64,000 bases of DNA from Chthonobacter albigriseus (GCF_013839445.1 NZ_JACDIT010000003.1:248001-312000), one strand, 5' to 3'. Shown: positions 21,889 through 32,158, numbered from the stretch's first letter. The notes: generated by a model not told the origin, from the letters alone. Made by a program: numbers and translations.

Positions 21889-22383
21889 TCACCGCCGCCG
21901 CTTCTTCTTCCGGCAGCCCCAGGCCCAGTCGCGCCGCGGCCCCACGTCCACGTGGACGGACCGCGTGTGGCAGTAGGTGCCGACACCGCCGATCCCCGCC
22001 AGGTTCCGCGCGGCGCGCGCCAGCCGCGAGGGCGCCACGCCGGGGATCTGAATGTCCGCCGCCATGCAGCGCCTGTGGTAGGAACCCGGCCGCGCCCGCC
22101 CCGGCGGTCGGTATCCTGACGTCAGGATGATCTGTCGTCCGAACTGGTCACGCAGTTTTCCGAGCACCGCCCGCAGCTTCGGCGTCAGGCAGCTGCTGCG
22201 CACTGTCCGCGTCTGGTGAACGAAGGCGACCAGCGTCCGTTGGGCCAGTTCGGGCGCGTCCTCCGCCTCGGCGGCAACCTCGTCATCCAGCCCCTCCAAT
22301 TCTTCACGGGTTCCCGCAAGGGATGCGGACGACCACGCGAGGATGGATAGAACCGTGAGAGCTGCAACGGCGAGCCGACGCAT
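21889..22383 (-). CDS. Secreted M15-type peptidase (YcbK/DUF882-like)
   Basis: A 164-aa protein with a signal peptide (MRRLAVAALTVLSILAWSSASLAG) and a compact D-Ala-D-Ala carboxypeptidase fold. LTSGYRPPGRARPGSYHRRC followed by MAADIQIPG gives the zinc-binding His and Asp of the M15A pattern SxHxxGxAxD (Gly is replaced by Cys here), and SVHVDVG supplies the last His. It probably trims cell-wall peptides in the periplasm. The ATG at 22383 has GGAGGAG upstream. The C-terminus is strongly basic (KKKRRR). Confidence 0.83.
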   Translation of the reverse strand: MRRLAVAALTVLSILAWSSASLAGTREELEGLDDEVAAEAEDAPELAQRTLVAFVHQTRTVRSSCLTPKLRAVLGKLRDQFGRQIILTSGYRPPGRARPGSYHRRCMAADIQIPGVAPSRLARAARNLAGIGGVGTYCHTRSVHVDVGPRRDWAWGCRKKKRRR

Positions 22384-22503
22384 GGGCACACTCCTCCACG
22401 GCCCGGCGGAAGCACCGGGCCTGAGCGGCCTCACTCACGGCCTTGATACGCGAAATCCCCCACCTTCGGAAGTCCTGTTAACACTTGTGGCGGAGTGGCG
22501 AGT

Positions 22504-23451
22504 TCACCGAGTGGCCGCTGCAACCATCTCGTCGACTGCCCCGGCGTAGGGCGCGAACCGGGTCCAGCCGCCGAACTGGTTGCGGAACCACGTCTCCTGC
22601 CGCTTGGCATACTGCCGCGTCGCGGTCACTGCCGCGGCGATCGCGTCCTCCACCGCCATCGCCCCGGTGGCCGCCGCCGTCATCTCCGGCACGCCGATGG
22701 CCTTCGCCGCCGGCATCGAGGGATCGACGCCGATCGCGGCGAAGGCGCGCGCCTCGTCCAGCCCGCCTTCCCCGACCATCATCCTGAACCGGGTCTCGAT
22801 CCGCGCTCTCAGCCACGCCCGGTCCGGCGCGACAACAAAGGCGGCCGCGCGGTCGAGGGGCACCAGCGGCGCCGACCGCTCGCCCTGGAATTCCGAGAGC
22901 GAGCGACCGGTCGCGGCCAGCACCTCAAGCGCCCGCGCCACCCGCTGCCCGTCCGCCGGTCCCAGCCGTTCCGCCATCACCGGATCCGCCTCGGCGAGCC
23001 GCGCGTGCAGCCCTGCCGCGCCCAGCGTCGCCGCCATCGCCCGTACGCTGGCGCGCACCTCCGCCGGCACGGCCGGCACCTCGGAAAGCCCCGTCGTCAA
23101 GGCCGTGAAGTAGAGGCCAGTCCCGCCCACGAACACCGCCGGCCGCCCCGCCCGGTCGAGGTCGTCCAGCACCGCCGCGACGTCGCCAAGCCAGCGCGCC
23201 ACCGTGTAGGCATCCCGCACCCCGACGTGCCCGTAGAGCCGGTGCGGCACCCGCGCCTCGTCCGCCGTCGTCGGCCGCGCCGTCAGGATCCGCAGTTCGC
23301 GATAGACCTGCATGGAATCGGCGTTCACGATCACGCCGTCGATCCGCTCCGCGACCGCCATCGCCAGCGCCGACTTGCCGCTCGCGGTCGGCCCGGCTAT
23401 CAGGACCGCGCGCGGTCTCCCCTCATGTCCCAAGGCCGCCACTCCAAGCAT
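22504..23451 (-). CDS. miaA: tRNA dimethylallyltransferase
   Basis: Transfers an isopentenyl group to A37 of tRNAs reading UNN codons. The 315-aa protein has the P-loop AGPTASGKSA at about 19-28, the family segment NADSMQVYRELRILTARPT, GGTGLYFTAL, and the C-terminal TRQYAKRQETWFRNQ that contacts tRNA. The start is uncertain: ATG 23451 has a poorly spaced GGAGA, and an in-frame TTG at 23433 has GGAG eight bases upstream. Only 15 bp separate it from divergent serB, so the two promoters must overlap each other or the genes. Confidence 0.95.
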   Translation of the reverse strand: MLGVAALGHEGRPRAVLIAGPTASGKSALAMAVAERIDGVIVNADSMQVYRELRILTARPTTADEARVPHRLYGHVGVRDAYTVARWLGDVAAVLDDLDRAGRPAVFVGGTGLYFTALTTGLSEVPAVPAEVRASVRAMAATLGAAGLHARLAEADPVMAERLGPADGQRVARALEVLAATGRSLSEFQGERSAPLVPLDRAAAFVVAPDRAWLRARIETRFRMMVGEGGLDEARAFAAIGVDPSMPAAKAIGVPEMTAAATGAMAVEDAIAAAVTATRQYAKRQETWFRNQFGGWTRFAPYAGAVDEMVAAATR

Positions 23452-23466
23452 TCTCCGGGAGTCGTC

Positions 23467-24357
<891 letters not shown>

Positions 24358-24378
24358 CGCCGCACGGCGCGGACCTGG

Positions 24379-24840
24379 TCAGGGCGCCTCGCAGGAGATC
24401 GCCACGCGCTTCTCCCACCGGCCGGCGTCCGCGCCGCCGGCAGTCAGCCGCGCCTCCACCGTCACCGGCCTGCAATCGTGGTCCACGATGAACGAGCGCA
24501 TGGTCGTGCCATAATCGCCGATACTGCCGATCGGCCAGGTCTTCTGGAACAACACGTCCCCTCTGTCCCCCCGCGCGGTCACCTCCACGCGCGGCGGGTC
24601 GAAGAACAGCGCGTCGGGCTCACCGTCCACGATCACGTCGACCACCATCTGCAGCGAGCGGCCCTTGTCCGTCATCGCCAGAACCGGTCCCTCGACGGTC
24701 GCAAGCTCGTTCGACAGTCCGCCGGAATCCTCGAAGATCAGGAACACATGCGGCTTACCTAGGCTCACCTCCGCCGCACCGGCAACCGAAGCGCCCGCCA
24801 TAAGCATTGCCGCCGAAACCACGCTGAAAAATCGTCTCAC
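24379..24840 (-). CDS. Small secreted protein of unknown function
   Basis: A 153-aa product with a clear signal peptide (MRRFFSVVSAAMLMAGASVAGAA when GTG is read as Met). The mature part has strands such as HVFLIFEDSGGLSNELATVEG and two cysteines (DHDCRPV and ISCEAP) that could form a disulfide. I recognise no family. The GTG start at 24840 shares GTGA with the stop codon of the RHH gene, and GGGGGAAG precedes it, so translation is probably coupled. The ORF remains open to 25128 but would then lose the signal peptide. It converges with serB. Confidence 0.75.
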   Translation of the reverse strand: MRRFFSVVSAAMLMAGASVAGAAEVSLGKPHVFLIFEDSGGLSNELATVEGPVLAMTDKGRSLQMVVDVIVDGEPDALFFDPPRVEVTARGDRGDVLFQKTWPIGSIGDYGTTMRSFIVDHDCRPVTVEARLTAGGADAGRWEKRVAISCEAP

Positions 24841-25112
24841 GCCGGCTTCCCCCGTTCGTCCAGCGCCTTGAGAACGGCCACCCGGATCGCGCTCGCAAGG
24901 TTCCGCGGCCCGCGGGTCCGGTCCACGGCGGCGACCAGCGCCGCCACCGATTGCCCGCGCTCGGCCGCCATGCGTTCCACCACCGCCCAGTATTCCGGCT
25001 CCAGCGCCACGCTGGTGCGATGACCCGACAGCGAGATCGAGCGCTTCTCCAGCAGCGGCGACGGGGGTGTGCTCGCCCGGGCGCCGCCGGCCGGTTCCGC
25101 CTGCGGGCTCAC
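24837..25112 (-). CDS. Ribbon-helix-helix domain protein
   Basis: A 91-aa protein with an RHH_4-type fold. The strand KRSISLSGHRTSVALEPEYW is followed by helices WAVVERMAAERGQSVAALVAAV and the basic AIRVAVLKAL. Similar proteins sit after DUF4169 and fumC in many Hyphomicrobiales and are presumed DNA-binding or protein-interaction modules. The ATG overlaps the DUF4169 stop codon (ATGA), and its own stop overlaps the GTG of the secreted protein gene, making a tightly packed three-gene unit. Confidence 0.85.
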   Translation of the reverse strand: MSPQAEPAGGARASTPPSPLLEKRSISLSGHRTSVALEPEYWAVVERMAAERGQSVAALVAAVDRTRGPRNLASAIRVAVLKALDERGKPA

Positions 25113-25300
25113 GACCCGTCCTCGCCATTATCGATCCGGTGTCCCTGCAGGCGCCGCTCGGCGAGTTCGGCGAGCGCGGACTCCTGCGTCTTCTCCGCCT
25201 TGGTGCGCCCGAACTTGGCGCGGTTCTCCGCGGCCTTGTCGGCCTTCGCGTCGCGTTCCTTCCGCTTGCGGTGCAGTCTCAGGCTGACGACATCGCCCAT
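25109..25300 (-). CDS. DUF4169 family protein
   Basis: A 63-aa very basic and acidic helical protein (MGDVVSLRLHRKRKERDAKA) with the family landmark AENRAKFGRTKAEK. Function is unknown. It follows fumC by about 85 bp and overlaps the RHH gene by four bases (ATGA). AGGGGG precedes the ATG. Co-occurrence with fumC and RHH is conserved in related bacteria, by my recall. Confidence 0.85.
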   Translation of the reverse strand: MGDVVSLRLHRKRKERDAKADKAAENRAKFGRTKAEKTQESALAELAERRLQGHRIDNGEDGS

Positions 25301-25385
25301 GTCTTGGCCCCCTTAGCAAAACGGATAGGTTCCGCACGATACCTCCGATCGGCCCCGCTGCGAAGACGGCACGCCGCCGTGCGCA

Positions 25386-26795
25386 TCAGCCCGGACCCAC
25401 CATCGTCTCCGGGCGCACCAGGGCGTCGAACTCGGCCTCGCTGACGGCGCCCGTCCGCACGGCCTCCTCGCGCAGCGTGGTGCCGTTCTTGTGCGCCGCC
25501 TTGGCGATCGCCGCCGCCTTGTCGTAGCCGATGGTCGGCGCCAGCGCCGTCACCAGCATCAGCGACCGCGCCACCAGCTCCGCGATCCGGTCCTCGTTCG
25601 CCTCGATCCCCGCCACGCAGCGGTCCGCGAACGACCGCGCGGCGTCCGCCAGGAGCCGCACTGACTGCAGCACCGCGTCCGCGATCACCGGTTTGTAGAC
25701 GTTGAGCTCGAAATGCCCCTGCGCTCCGGCAAAAGCCACCGTCGCCTGGTTGCCCACTACCCGTGCGGCCACCATCGTCAGCGCCTCGGCCTGCGTCGGG
25801 TTCACCTTCCCAGGCATGATGGACGATCCCGGCTCGTTCTCCGGCAGGCTGAGCTCGCCGAGCCCCGAGCGCGGCCCGCTGCCCAGAAACCGGATGTCGT
25901 TGGCGATCTTGTGCAGCGACACCGCCACCGTCTCGATCGCCCCGTGGGCGAACACCAGCGCGTCGTGCGTCGCCAGGGCCTCGAACTTGTTCTCCGCCGT
26001 CCGGAACGCGATGCCGGTCAGGTCGCCGACGTCGGCCGCCACCCGCGCCGCGAATTCCGGATGCGCGTTCAGCCCCGTACCGACGGCCGTCCCGCCTTGC
26101 GCCAGTTCCAGCACCCCGTCGAGCGCCGCCTCCAGCCGCCCGATCCCCTTCTCCACCATGTGCCGGTAGCCGGAGAACTCCTGCCCCAGCGTCAGCGGCG
26201 TCGCATCCTGCGTATGAGTCCGGCCGATCTTCACGATCCCGGCGAACGCCTGCTCCTTGACCGCCAGCGCGCCCGCCAGATGCCGCAGCGCCGGGATCAG
26301 GTCCCGCACGATCGCGGTCGCCACCGCCACATGCATGGCGGTCGGGAACACGTCGTTGGACGATTGCCCCATGTTCACGTGGTCGTTCGGGTGCACCGGC
26401 ATCTTGGCGCCGCGCGTCCCGCCCAGGCTCTCGTTGGCGAGGTTGGCGATCACCTCGTTGACGTTCATGTTCGTCTGGGTGCCCGAACCGGTCTGCCAGA
26501 CCACCAGCGGGAACTCCCCGTCGTGCATCCCGCCGGCCACCGCCAGCCCCGCCCGCTCGATCGCATCGGCAAGCCGCTCGTCCAGCAGCCCGAGCGCCCG
26601 GTTCGTCCGCGCCGCCGCCACCTTGACCACGGCCAGCGCGCGGATCAGCGGCAAGGGCATCCGCTCGTCCGGCCCGCCGATCGGGAAGTTCTCCACCGAC
26701 CGCTGGGTCTGCGCGCCCCACGCCCGGTCCGCCGGCACCGCGATCGGCCCGAAGGTGTCGCTTTCCATCCGCATGGCGGGCAAAAGTTCACTCAC
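25386..26795 (-). CDS. fumC: Class II fumarate hydratase
   Basis: Interconverts fumarate and malate in the TCA cycle; oxygen-stable homotetramer. The 469-aa protein contains all three fumarase/aspartase regions: [13 protein letters not shown] and NANESLGG-like [52 protein letters not shown], and the signature loop [16 protein letters not shown]. The start is GTG at 26795 with GGAGAGAG just upstream. It begins a minus-strand run with DUF4169, RHH and the secreted protein. Confidence 0.97.
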   Translation of the reverse strand: MSELLPAMRMESDTFGPIAVPADRAWGAQTQRSVENFPIGGPDERMPLPLIRALAVVKVAAARTNRALGLLDERLADAIERAGLAVAGGMHDGEFPLVVWQTGSGTQTNMNVNEVIANLANESLGGTRGAKMPVHPNDHVNMGQSSNDVFPTAMHVAVATAIVRDLIPALRHLAGALAVKEQAFAGIVKIGRTHTQDATPLTLGQEFSGYRHMVEKGIGRLEAALDGVLELAQGGTAVGTGLNAHPEFAARVAADVGDLTGIAFRTAENKFEALATHDALVFAHGAIETVAVSLHKIANDIRFLGSGPRSGLGELSLPENEPGSSIMPGKVNPTQAEALTMVAARVVGNQATVAFAGAQGHFELNVYKPVIADAVLQSVRLLADAARSFADRCVAGIEANEDRIAELVARSLMLVTALAPTIGYDKAAAIAKAAHKNGTTLREEAVRTGAVSEAEFDALVRPETMVGPG

Positions 26796-26918
26796 GGCAT
26801 CTCTCTCCGGTAGCCCCCGGACAAGAGATAGACCGCCCCACCCCGCGCCAGAAGAGCGAACCGCTCCCGTCGCGTCGAGTTGAACGACGATGGGTTTCTG
26901 ATGGGATCGGGAAAAGGC

Positions 26919-27479
26919 TCAGGTCTTCTTGCGGAACGCGTCCAGCGAGACCACCGCGGCGGATTTCTCGCCCTCCGCCGGCGGCGCTTCGGCGGCCGGC
27001 GGCGCGGCCTCTTTGGCCTCGTCGTCGACCGGCTTCACCTGCACGGGCACCACGGGCGTCAGCGCCGGCGGCGCCGGCTTCAGCGTCTCCACCTCCGCGC
27101 CGGCGGCTGTGGCCTCGGCCTCGCGCGCCACCTCGAAGGTCATGCCGAACTCCACCGACGGGTCGAAGAACCCCTTCACCGCCGAGAACGGCACCAGCAG
27201 ACGCTCCGGCACGCCGGAGAACGACAGCCCCACCTCGAACGCGTGCTCGGTGACGGCGAGGTCCCAGAACTGGTGCTGGAGGATGATGGTCATCTCCTCC
27301 GGGAACCGCTCGCGCAGCCGCGACGAGATCCGCACGCCAGGCGCACCGGTGTCGAAGGCGATGTAGAAGTGATGGTCGCCGGGCAGGCCAGCGCGCACCA
27401 CCTCGGTCAGCACCTTGCGGACCACGCCCCGGAGCGCCTCCTGGGTCAGCACGTCGTAGCGGATCAGATCCTCGGCCAT
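26919..27479 (-). CDS. sspB: ClpXP adaptor protein SspB
   Basis: Binds the ssrA degradation tag and hands tagged proteins to ClpXP. The 186-aa protein has the N-terminal tag-binding beta domain (DHHFYIAFDTGAPGVRISSR, PEEMTIILQHQFWDLAV) and, after an acidic Pro/Ala-rich linker, the short C-terminal ClpX-tethering motif VVSLDAFRKK. That XB-like tail supports the assignment. GAGGGACG precedes the ATG. The tmRNA gene that makes its ligand lies just upstream on the same strand, 210 bp away. Confidence 0.92.
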   Translation of the reverse strand: MAEDLIRYDVLTQEALRGVVRKVLTEVVRAGLPGDHHFYIAFDTGAPGVRISSRLRERFPEEMTIILQHQFWDLAVTEHAFEVGLSFSGVPERLLVPFSAVKGFFDPSVEFGMTFEVAREAEATAAGAEVETLKPAPPALTPVVPVQVKPVDDEAKEAAPPAAEAPPAEGEKSAAVVSLDAFRKKT

Positions 27480-27688
27480 CGTCCCTCACCAAACCTCGGC
27501 CCCGTCGGCCGGTCGCCGGTGCTTCCGAGTCGAACCGGAAACGCCGCGACTCTACCGGACACCCCTCGTCCGCGAAATGGGGTTTTCGCCAACCCTCAAA
27601 CCCGCGAACAGCCGTTCTGTTCACGACGAGCGGCGTCGCGACGCACGCACGTCACATGCGAGGAGCCGGTCTGGATGATCCGGAGCTG

Positions 27689-28027
27689 AAAAAGGAAGTG
27701 GAGGCTTCTGTTGCCAGGTGCCTCCGAACCCCGCCTGAAAGTGCTACCCCTCAGGGCTTGATTCCCAGTGCTAGCACCGCATTACGCGGCGACGGCGACC
27801 GGAGCATAGTTGTCATTCGCAACTATAGGTTTAGCCCGATAACGGCGGTACAATGCCGAGCGAAAGAACCACCTTTACACCCTCGTCGATCCTATTTCGC
27901 CCCCGCCGGAGCCCGCGTTTTCGCCGCTTTCGCGCCGCGGGCTCGGGTGGAGGCGCCGGGTACCGCCCCCGGGTCCGATAGGTTTATTACGCAGCCGATT
28001 TATCGCCATAGCCGGGTTGCCCCGGCA
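27689..28027 (-). ncRNA. ssrA: tmRNA, permuted two-piece alphaproteobacterial form
   Basis: On the minus strand the order is acceptor piece, spacer, coding piece. The acceptor piece (28027 to 27946, about 82 nt) has a T arm CCGGG/CCCGG with loop GGCGGTA and ends CGCCTCCACC. After a 41-nt hairpin-forming spacer the coding piece starts GGGGGCGAAATAGGATCGAC at 27904, and its GGGGGCG pairs with CGCCTCC as the acceptor stem. The tag frame (27820 to 27782) reads ANDNYAPVAVAA then TAA. A GGAGGC/GCCTCC hairpin and T run (27689-27725) end it. The RNA rescues stalled ribosomes. Processing removes the spacer. Confidence 0.95.
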
Positions 28028-28033
28028 CCCACA

Positions 28034-28062
28034 CATATAGGCCGCAAGCCGTCCCTTGTGAA
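28034..28062 (-). promoter_or_regulatory. ssrA promoter
   Basis: Minus strand TTCACA (28057-28062) and TATATG (28034-28039), spacer 17. Start point predicted at about 28027, the 5' edge of the acceptor piece. Confidence 0.65.
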
Positions 28063-28193
28063 GAGCGCTCCATCCGATCCCGGTTGATCCGGATCATGGA
28101 CCGCGCCTGCCGGCTCGCCGAAGGTCGGGTTCTCGGCCATGGCGAGGGCGGCACTCCGCCCCGACACCGCCCAACGACCGCAGGGAGACGATC

Positions 28194-28946
28194 ATGACGA
28201 CGCGCGCCGTATCCGAACTCTCCATCATCGTCACCGGAGGCGCCCGCGGCATCGGCGCGGCCGTGGCCCGCGAGCTCGCCGGCGCCGGCGCCAAGGTCAT
28301 GGTTGCCGACGTCATCGACGACGAGGGCCTCGCGCTCGCAGCCGAACTCGGCGGCCCGGCCGTCTACCGCCACCTGGACGTCGCAAGCGAAGCCGACTGG
28401 CAGGCCGCCGTCGCGGAGGCCGAGCGCCTGTTCGGCGGCGTCAACGCGCTCTTCAACAACGCGGGCATCCTCGGCTACGGCGGCATCGGCGCCTGCACGC
28501 CCGATCAGTTCCGCCGCATCATCGACGTCAACCTCACCGGCGTCTTCCTCGGCCTCCACGCCACCAGCCCGGCCATCCGCCGCGCCGGCGGCGGCATGAT
28601 CGTCAACACCTCCTCCACCGCCGGCCTCCAGGGATACGCCGGCCTGGCCGCCTATGTCGCCAGCAAATGGGGTGTCCGTGGGCTGACCAAGGCCGCCGCC
28701 CTCGACCTTGCCGCCGACCGGATCCAGGTGCTCTCCCTCCACCCCGGACCGATCCGCACCCCGATGACGGAGGCCATCTCCGACGAGATCGCCGCGAACC
28801 AGCCGATCCCCCGCTTCGGCACCCCGGACGAGGTCGCCCGCATGGTCCGCTTCATGTTCACCGAGGCAAGCTATTCCACCGGCTCCGAATTCGTCGTCGA
28901 CGGCGGCGCCGTCACCGGCCAGGTCCTCCCCCTCCCGGAGGGCTGA
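28194..28946 (+). CDS. SDR family NAD(P)-dependent oxidoreductase
   Basis: A 250-aa classical short-chain dehydrogenase. TGGARGIGAAVAREL is the nucleotide-binding loop, ADVIDDEG the adenosine acidic position, NNAGILG the structural motif, and S..YVASKWG with NTSS holds the catalytic Ser-Tyr-Lys set. The final HPGPIRTPM and GSEFVVDGGAVTG close the fold. The acidic residue after strand 2 suggests preference for NAD. Substrate unknown. Upstream of it lies the ssrA promoter, facing the other way. Confidence 0.9.
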   Translation: MTTRAVSELSIIVTGGARGIGAAVARELAGAGAKVMVADVIDDEGLALAAELGGPAVYRHLDVASEADWQAAVAEAERLFGGVNALFNNAGILGYGGIGACTPDQFRRIIDVNLTGVFLGLHATSPAIRRAGGGMIVNTSSTAGLQGYAGLAAYVASKWGVRGLTKAAALDLAADRIQVLSLHPGPIRTPMTEAISDEIAANQPIPRFGTPDEVARMVRFMFTEASYSTGSEFVVDGGAVTGQVLPLPEG

Positions 28947-29077
28947 TCCCCGCCGCCTCCCGGCGCTTCATTGTGGACGCGACACGCCTGCCGCTTCCCT
29001 CACCCTTCCGGGGAGGTTAAGGGTTGGGTGAAACGCCGTCCCCGGCCGCGTGCGAACGGCCGCCCGGAGCCGTGCCC

Positions 29078-29872
29078 ATGCGCCAGTACCACGACCTCGT
29101 CGAACGCATCCTCGCCGACGGCTTTGAGAAGTCCGATCGCACCGGCACGGGCACGCTCTCCGTCTTCGGCCACCAGATGCGCTTCGACCTCGCCGAGGGC
29201 TTCCCCCTCGTCACCACCAAGAAGCTGCACCTGAAGTCCATCGTCCACGAGCTGATCTGGTTTCTGGCCGGCGATACCAACATCGCCTACCTCAAGGAGA
29301 ACGGCGTCTCCATCTGGGACGAGTGGGCCGACGAGAACGGCGACCTTGGCCCCGTCTACGGCCACCAGTGGCGCTCCTGGCCAGGTCCGGACGGCACCGT
29401 CGTCGACCAGATCGCTTGGGTCGAGAGCGAGATCCGCCGCAACCCGAACTCCCGCCGCCTGATGGTCACCGCCTGGAACCCGGCCGACGTGCCGCGCATG
29501 GCGCTGCCGCCCTGCCACGCCCTGTTCCAGTTCTACGTCGCGGACGGCCGCCTCTCCTGCCAGCTCTACCAGCGCTCTGCCGACGTCTTCCTCGGCGTGC
29601 CCTTCAACATCGCCTCCTACGCGCTCCTCACCGCCATGATGGCCGAGACCACCGGCCTGAAGCCCGGCGAGTTCATCCACACCCTCGGCGATGCGCACCT
29701 CTACCTGAACCACCTCGACCAGGCCCGCCTGCAGCTCTCCCGCGCCCCGCGCCCGCTCCCCCGCCTGAAGCTCGCGCCCGGCATCCGCTCCGTGCTCGAC
29801 TTCCGCTACGAACACGTCGCCATCGAAGGCTACGACCCCCACCCCGCCATCAAGGCCGCGGTCGCCGTATGA
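29078..29872 (+). CDS. thyA: Thymidylate synthase
   Basis: Methylates dUMP to dTMP using methylenetetrahydrofolate, producing dihydrofolate. The 264-aa length is the classic short bacterial form. [18 protein letters not shown] is the phosphate loop. [11 protein letters not shown] puts the nucleophile at Cys146, and [20 protein letters not shown] is the dUMP/folate site. I chose MRQYHDL at 29078; the frame upstream has no family similarity. It overlaps the DUF4424 gene by ATGA. folA, which recycles its product, is 1.5 kb downstream on the same strand. Confidence 0.97.
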   Translation: MRQYHDLVERILADGFEKSDRTGTGTLSVFGHQMRFDLAEGFPLVTTKKLHLKSIVHELIWFLAGDTNIAYLKENGVSIWDEWADENGDLGPVYGHQWRSWPGPDGTVVDQIAWVESEIRRNPNSRRLMVTAWNPADVPRMALPPCHALFQFYVADGRLSCQLYQRSADVFLGVPFNIASYALLTAMMAETTGLKPGEFIHTLGDAHLYLNHLDQARLQLSRAPRPLPRLKLAPGIRSVLDFRYEHVAIEGYDPHPAIKAAVAV

Positions 29873-30873
29873 TGATCCGCCCCGCCCTTCTCCTCGCCGC
29901 CGCGCTCGCCCTCGCCGCACCTGCGCGCGCCAACGACTCCACCGCCGAAATCGGCGCCGGAGGGCTCATCTTCCTCGTCAACGAATCCGTCTCGATGGAG
30001 CACGAGGAGCTCTTCGTCTCCCCCACCGAGGTGCGTGTGGACTACCGCTTCCTCAACACCACCGACCAGGAGCTGGATTTCACCGTCGCCTTCCCGATGC
30101 CGGACATCGACGGCAACCCGTTTCTGCCGGTCTCCATCCCCAACCCCGACGACGACAACTTCCTCGGCTTCACGGTCACGGTCGACGGCAAGCCCGTCGC
30201 GGTGAACCTCCAGCAGCGCGCCTTCGTCGCCGGCATCGACATTACGCAGACGCTGGGCGACGCCGGCGTCCCTTCGATGCCCTTCGCCGAATCCACCCGC
30301 AAGGCGATCGCCGCGCTGCCGCAGGAAACCCTCGACGCCTGGATCCGTCAGGGCATCCTCGTCAAGGACACCTACGACATCGGCAAGGGCATGGAGGATC
30401 ACTACGAACCCTACTGGACCCTCAAGACCACCTACTATTGGGATATGACCTTCCCGGCCGGCCGCGAGGTCGCGGTCTCCCACCGCTACACGCCGAGCCT
30501 CGGCGGAACCGCCGGCCTGACTTTCATCGAGGACGGCAAGCTCCAGGGTCGGCAGTACCAGGACTACAAGGCCCGCTACTGCCTGGACGGCGACTTCGCC
30601 AAGTCGGTCGCAAAGTTCGTCACCCCGGAGGATCCCTACGGATCGGGCCTGACGGAGAGCCGCCTCTCCTACATCCTCGTTACCGGTCGCAACTGGCAGG
30701 GCACCATCAAGTCCTTCCGCCTCACCGTCGACAAGGGCGCGCCGGAGAACCTCGTGTCCTTCTGCGGCGAGGGCGTCACCAAGACCGGCCCCACCACCTT
30801 CGTGATGGAGAAGACCGACTTCTGGCCCGAGCGCGACCTCGACATCCTGATCGTCAACCGGCAGCCGAACTGA
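29869..30873 (+). CDS. DUF4424 family secreted protein
   Basis: A 334-aa protein with a signal peptide ([21 protein letters not shown]) and an Asp/Tyr-rich beta-type body typical of DUF4424 ([20 protein letters not shown] at the start of the mature chain; [20 protein letters not shown]). Function unknown; probably periplasmic. Two Cys (ARYCLDG, VSFCGEG) could form a disulfide. The start overlaps the thyA stop codon by four bases, so translation is coupled, yet no folate link is evident. Confidence 0.83.
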   Translation: MMIRPALLLAAALALAAPARANDSTAEIGAGGLIFLVNESVSMEHEELFVSPTEVRVDYRFLNTTDQELDFTVAFPMPDIDGNPFLPVSIPNPDDDNFLGFTVTVDGKPVAVNLQQRAFVAGIDITQTLGDAGVPSMPFAESTRKAIAALPQETLDAWIRQGILVKDTYDIGKGMEDHYEPYWTLKTTYYWDMTFPAGREVAVSHRYTPSLGGTAGLTFIEDGKLQGRQYQDYKARYCLDGDFAKSVAKFVTPEDPYGSGLTESRLSYILVTGRNWQGTIKSFRLTVDKGAPENLVSFCGEGVTKTGPTTFVMEKTDFWPERDLDILIVNRQPN

Positions 30874-30942
30874 CCACCGCTTCCGACCGATTTCCCTGTC
30901 CCGCCTCATGACGACGCCGTTCGACCGCGCTATACCCGCCCC

Positions 30943-31428
30943 ATGTCGCTGCTGATCCGTCCCGCCGTCCCCGCCGACGCGCCTCTCATCCACTCGCTCG
31001 TCATCGACCTCGCCACCTACGAGAAGATGCCCGACGCCGTCGCCGCCACGCCGGACGACCTCGCCGCCGCGCTCTTCTCCCCGGCGCCGCGCGTCTTCTG
31101 CGAGATCGCCACCTGGAACGGCGAGCCGGCCGGCTTCGCGCTCTGGTACTATTCCTTCTCCACCTGGACCGGCCGACACGGCCTCTTCCTGGAGGATCTC
31201 TTCGTGCGCCCGGAGCACCGCGGCCGCCGTATAGGCAAGGCCCTGCTCGCCACGCTCGCCCGCCGCTGCCTCGACGAGGGATTGACCCGCTTCGAATGGG
31301 AGGTGCTCGACTGGAACCAGCCGGCCATCGACTTCTATGAAGCCCAGAAGGGCGTCCTGATGCGGGGCTGGATCCCGGTCCGCCTGGAAGGCGACGCCCT
31401 TACCCAGCTGGCCGGCAGCGCACCGTGA
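30943..31428 (+). CDS. GNAT acetyltransferase, diamine/polyamine type
   Basis: A 161-aa GNAT protein closely patterned on spermidine/diamine acetyltransferases: IRPAVPADAPLIHSLVIDLA, GFALWYYSFSTWTGRHGLFL with the substrate strand, EDLFVRPEHRGRRIGKALLA for acetyl-CoA binding, and EWEVLDWNQPAIDFYEAQK. The FSTW..R...LEDLFV block is characteristic. Amine acetylation is thus the most likely activity, though unproven. Its stop region overlaps the GTG start of folA by four bases. Confidence 0.85.
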   Translation: MSLLIRPAVPADAPLIHSLVIDLATYEKMPDAVAATPDDLAAALFSPAPRVFCEIATWNGEPAGFALWYYSFSTWTGRHGLFLEDLFVRPEHRGRRIGKALLATLARRCLDEGLTRFEWEVLDWNQPAIDFYEAQKGVLMRGWIPVRLEGDALTQLAGSAP

Positions 31429-31955
31429 CAGCAGCCGCCCCTCGCATCGCGATCATCGTCGCCATCGCCGACAACGGCGTTATCGGCGCCGACGGCGACA
31501 TGCCCTGGAAGGTGTCGGCCGATCTCAAGCGCTTCCGCAGGCTGACCATGGGCAAACCGGTGGTCATGGGCCGCAAGACGCTCCAGTCGATCGGCAAGCC
31601 GCTCGACGGACGCGACAACATCGTCCTCACCCGGGATCCGAACTTCGCGGCCGAAGGGATTCTGATCGCTCGCGATCTCGCCTCAGCTCTGGAGCTCGCC
31701 CGCGGCATCGCCGTCGGGCGCGGTGTCGACGAAGTCCTCGTCATCGGCGGCGGCATCCTCTACGCCGAAGCCCTTCCGCTGGCCGATCGCCTTTATGTCA
31801 CCCACATCGCCGCGAGCCCGGCGGGCGATACCCGCTTCCCTGCGATCGACCCCGCCGTCTGGCGTCCGGTCGACGAGGAGCCGCTCCCGCGCGGCCCGAA
31901 GGACACCGCCGACGCCCGCGCCGTCACCTACGAACGGATCGCCCCGACGGCCTGA
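31425..31955 (+). CDS. folA: Dihydrofolate reductase
   Basis: Reduces dihydrofolate to tetrahydrofolate with NADPH. The 176-aa protein has AIIVAIADNGVIGADGDMPW with the flexible loop, Asp in DLKRFR as proton donor region, VVMGRKTLQSIG for NADPH, and VIGGGILYAEALPLADRLYV. The GTG start (31425) sits in GTGA overlapping the GNAT stop. Together with thyA upstream it forms a thymidylate/folate pair, and hflK follows after 200 bp with its own promoter. Confidence 0.95.
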   Translation: MTAAAPRIAIIVAIADNGVIGADGDMPWKVSADLKRFRRLTMGKPVVMGRKTLQSIGKPLDGRDNIVLTRDPNFAAEGILIARDLASALELARGIAVGRGVDEVLVIGGGILYAEALPLADRLYVTHIAASPAGDTRFPAIDPAVWRPVDEEPLPRGPKDTADARAVTYERIAPTA

Positions 31956-32082
31956 GCGGCGCTCGGCCATGCCGGCTTAACCTTGCCGGGCGATACCATC
32001 CGTACTTTCGCTTGCGCTCTCGTTGACTTGCTCCCTCCCTCTCCCCACTTGCACGAGGCGGACTTGGGGCCCGGGGCGTGCG

Positions 32083-32111
32083 TTGCTGACATCGCGCAAA
32101 GCCCGTATAAG
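32083..32111 (+). promoter_or_regulatory. hflK promoter
   Basis: TTGCTG (32083-32088) and TATAAG (32106-32111) are separated by 17 bases, about 50 bp before the hflK start codon. No heat-shock type -35/-10 pair was recognised. Confidence 0.6.
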
Positions 32112-32158
32112 CCGCGAGACCAACACGAAAACGCTTCAGACGAGAGGAACACGGGCCT

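Noticed and set aside
27656-28087. A 143-codon plus-strand frame over the region upstream of sspB
   Set aside because: It lies antisense across the whole tmRNA gene, has no family resemblance, and the tmRNA tag and stems explain the sequence.
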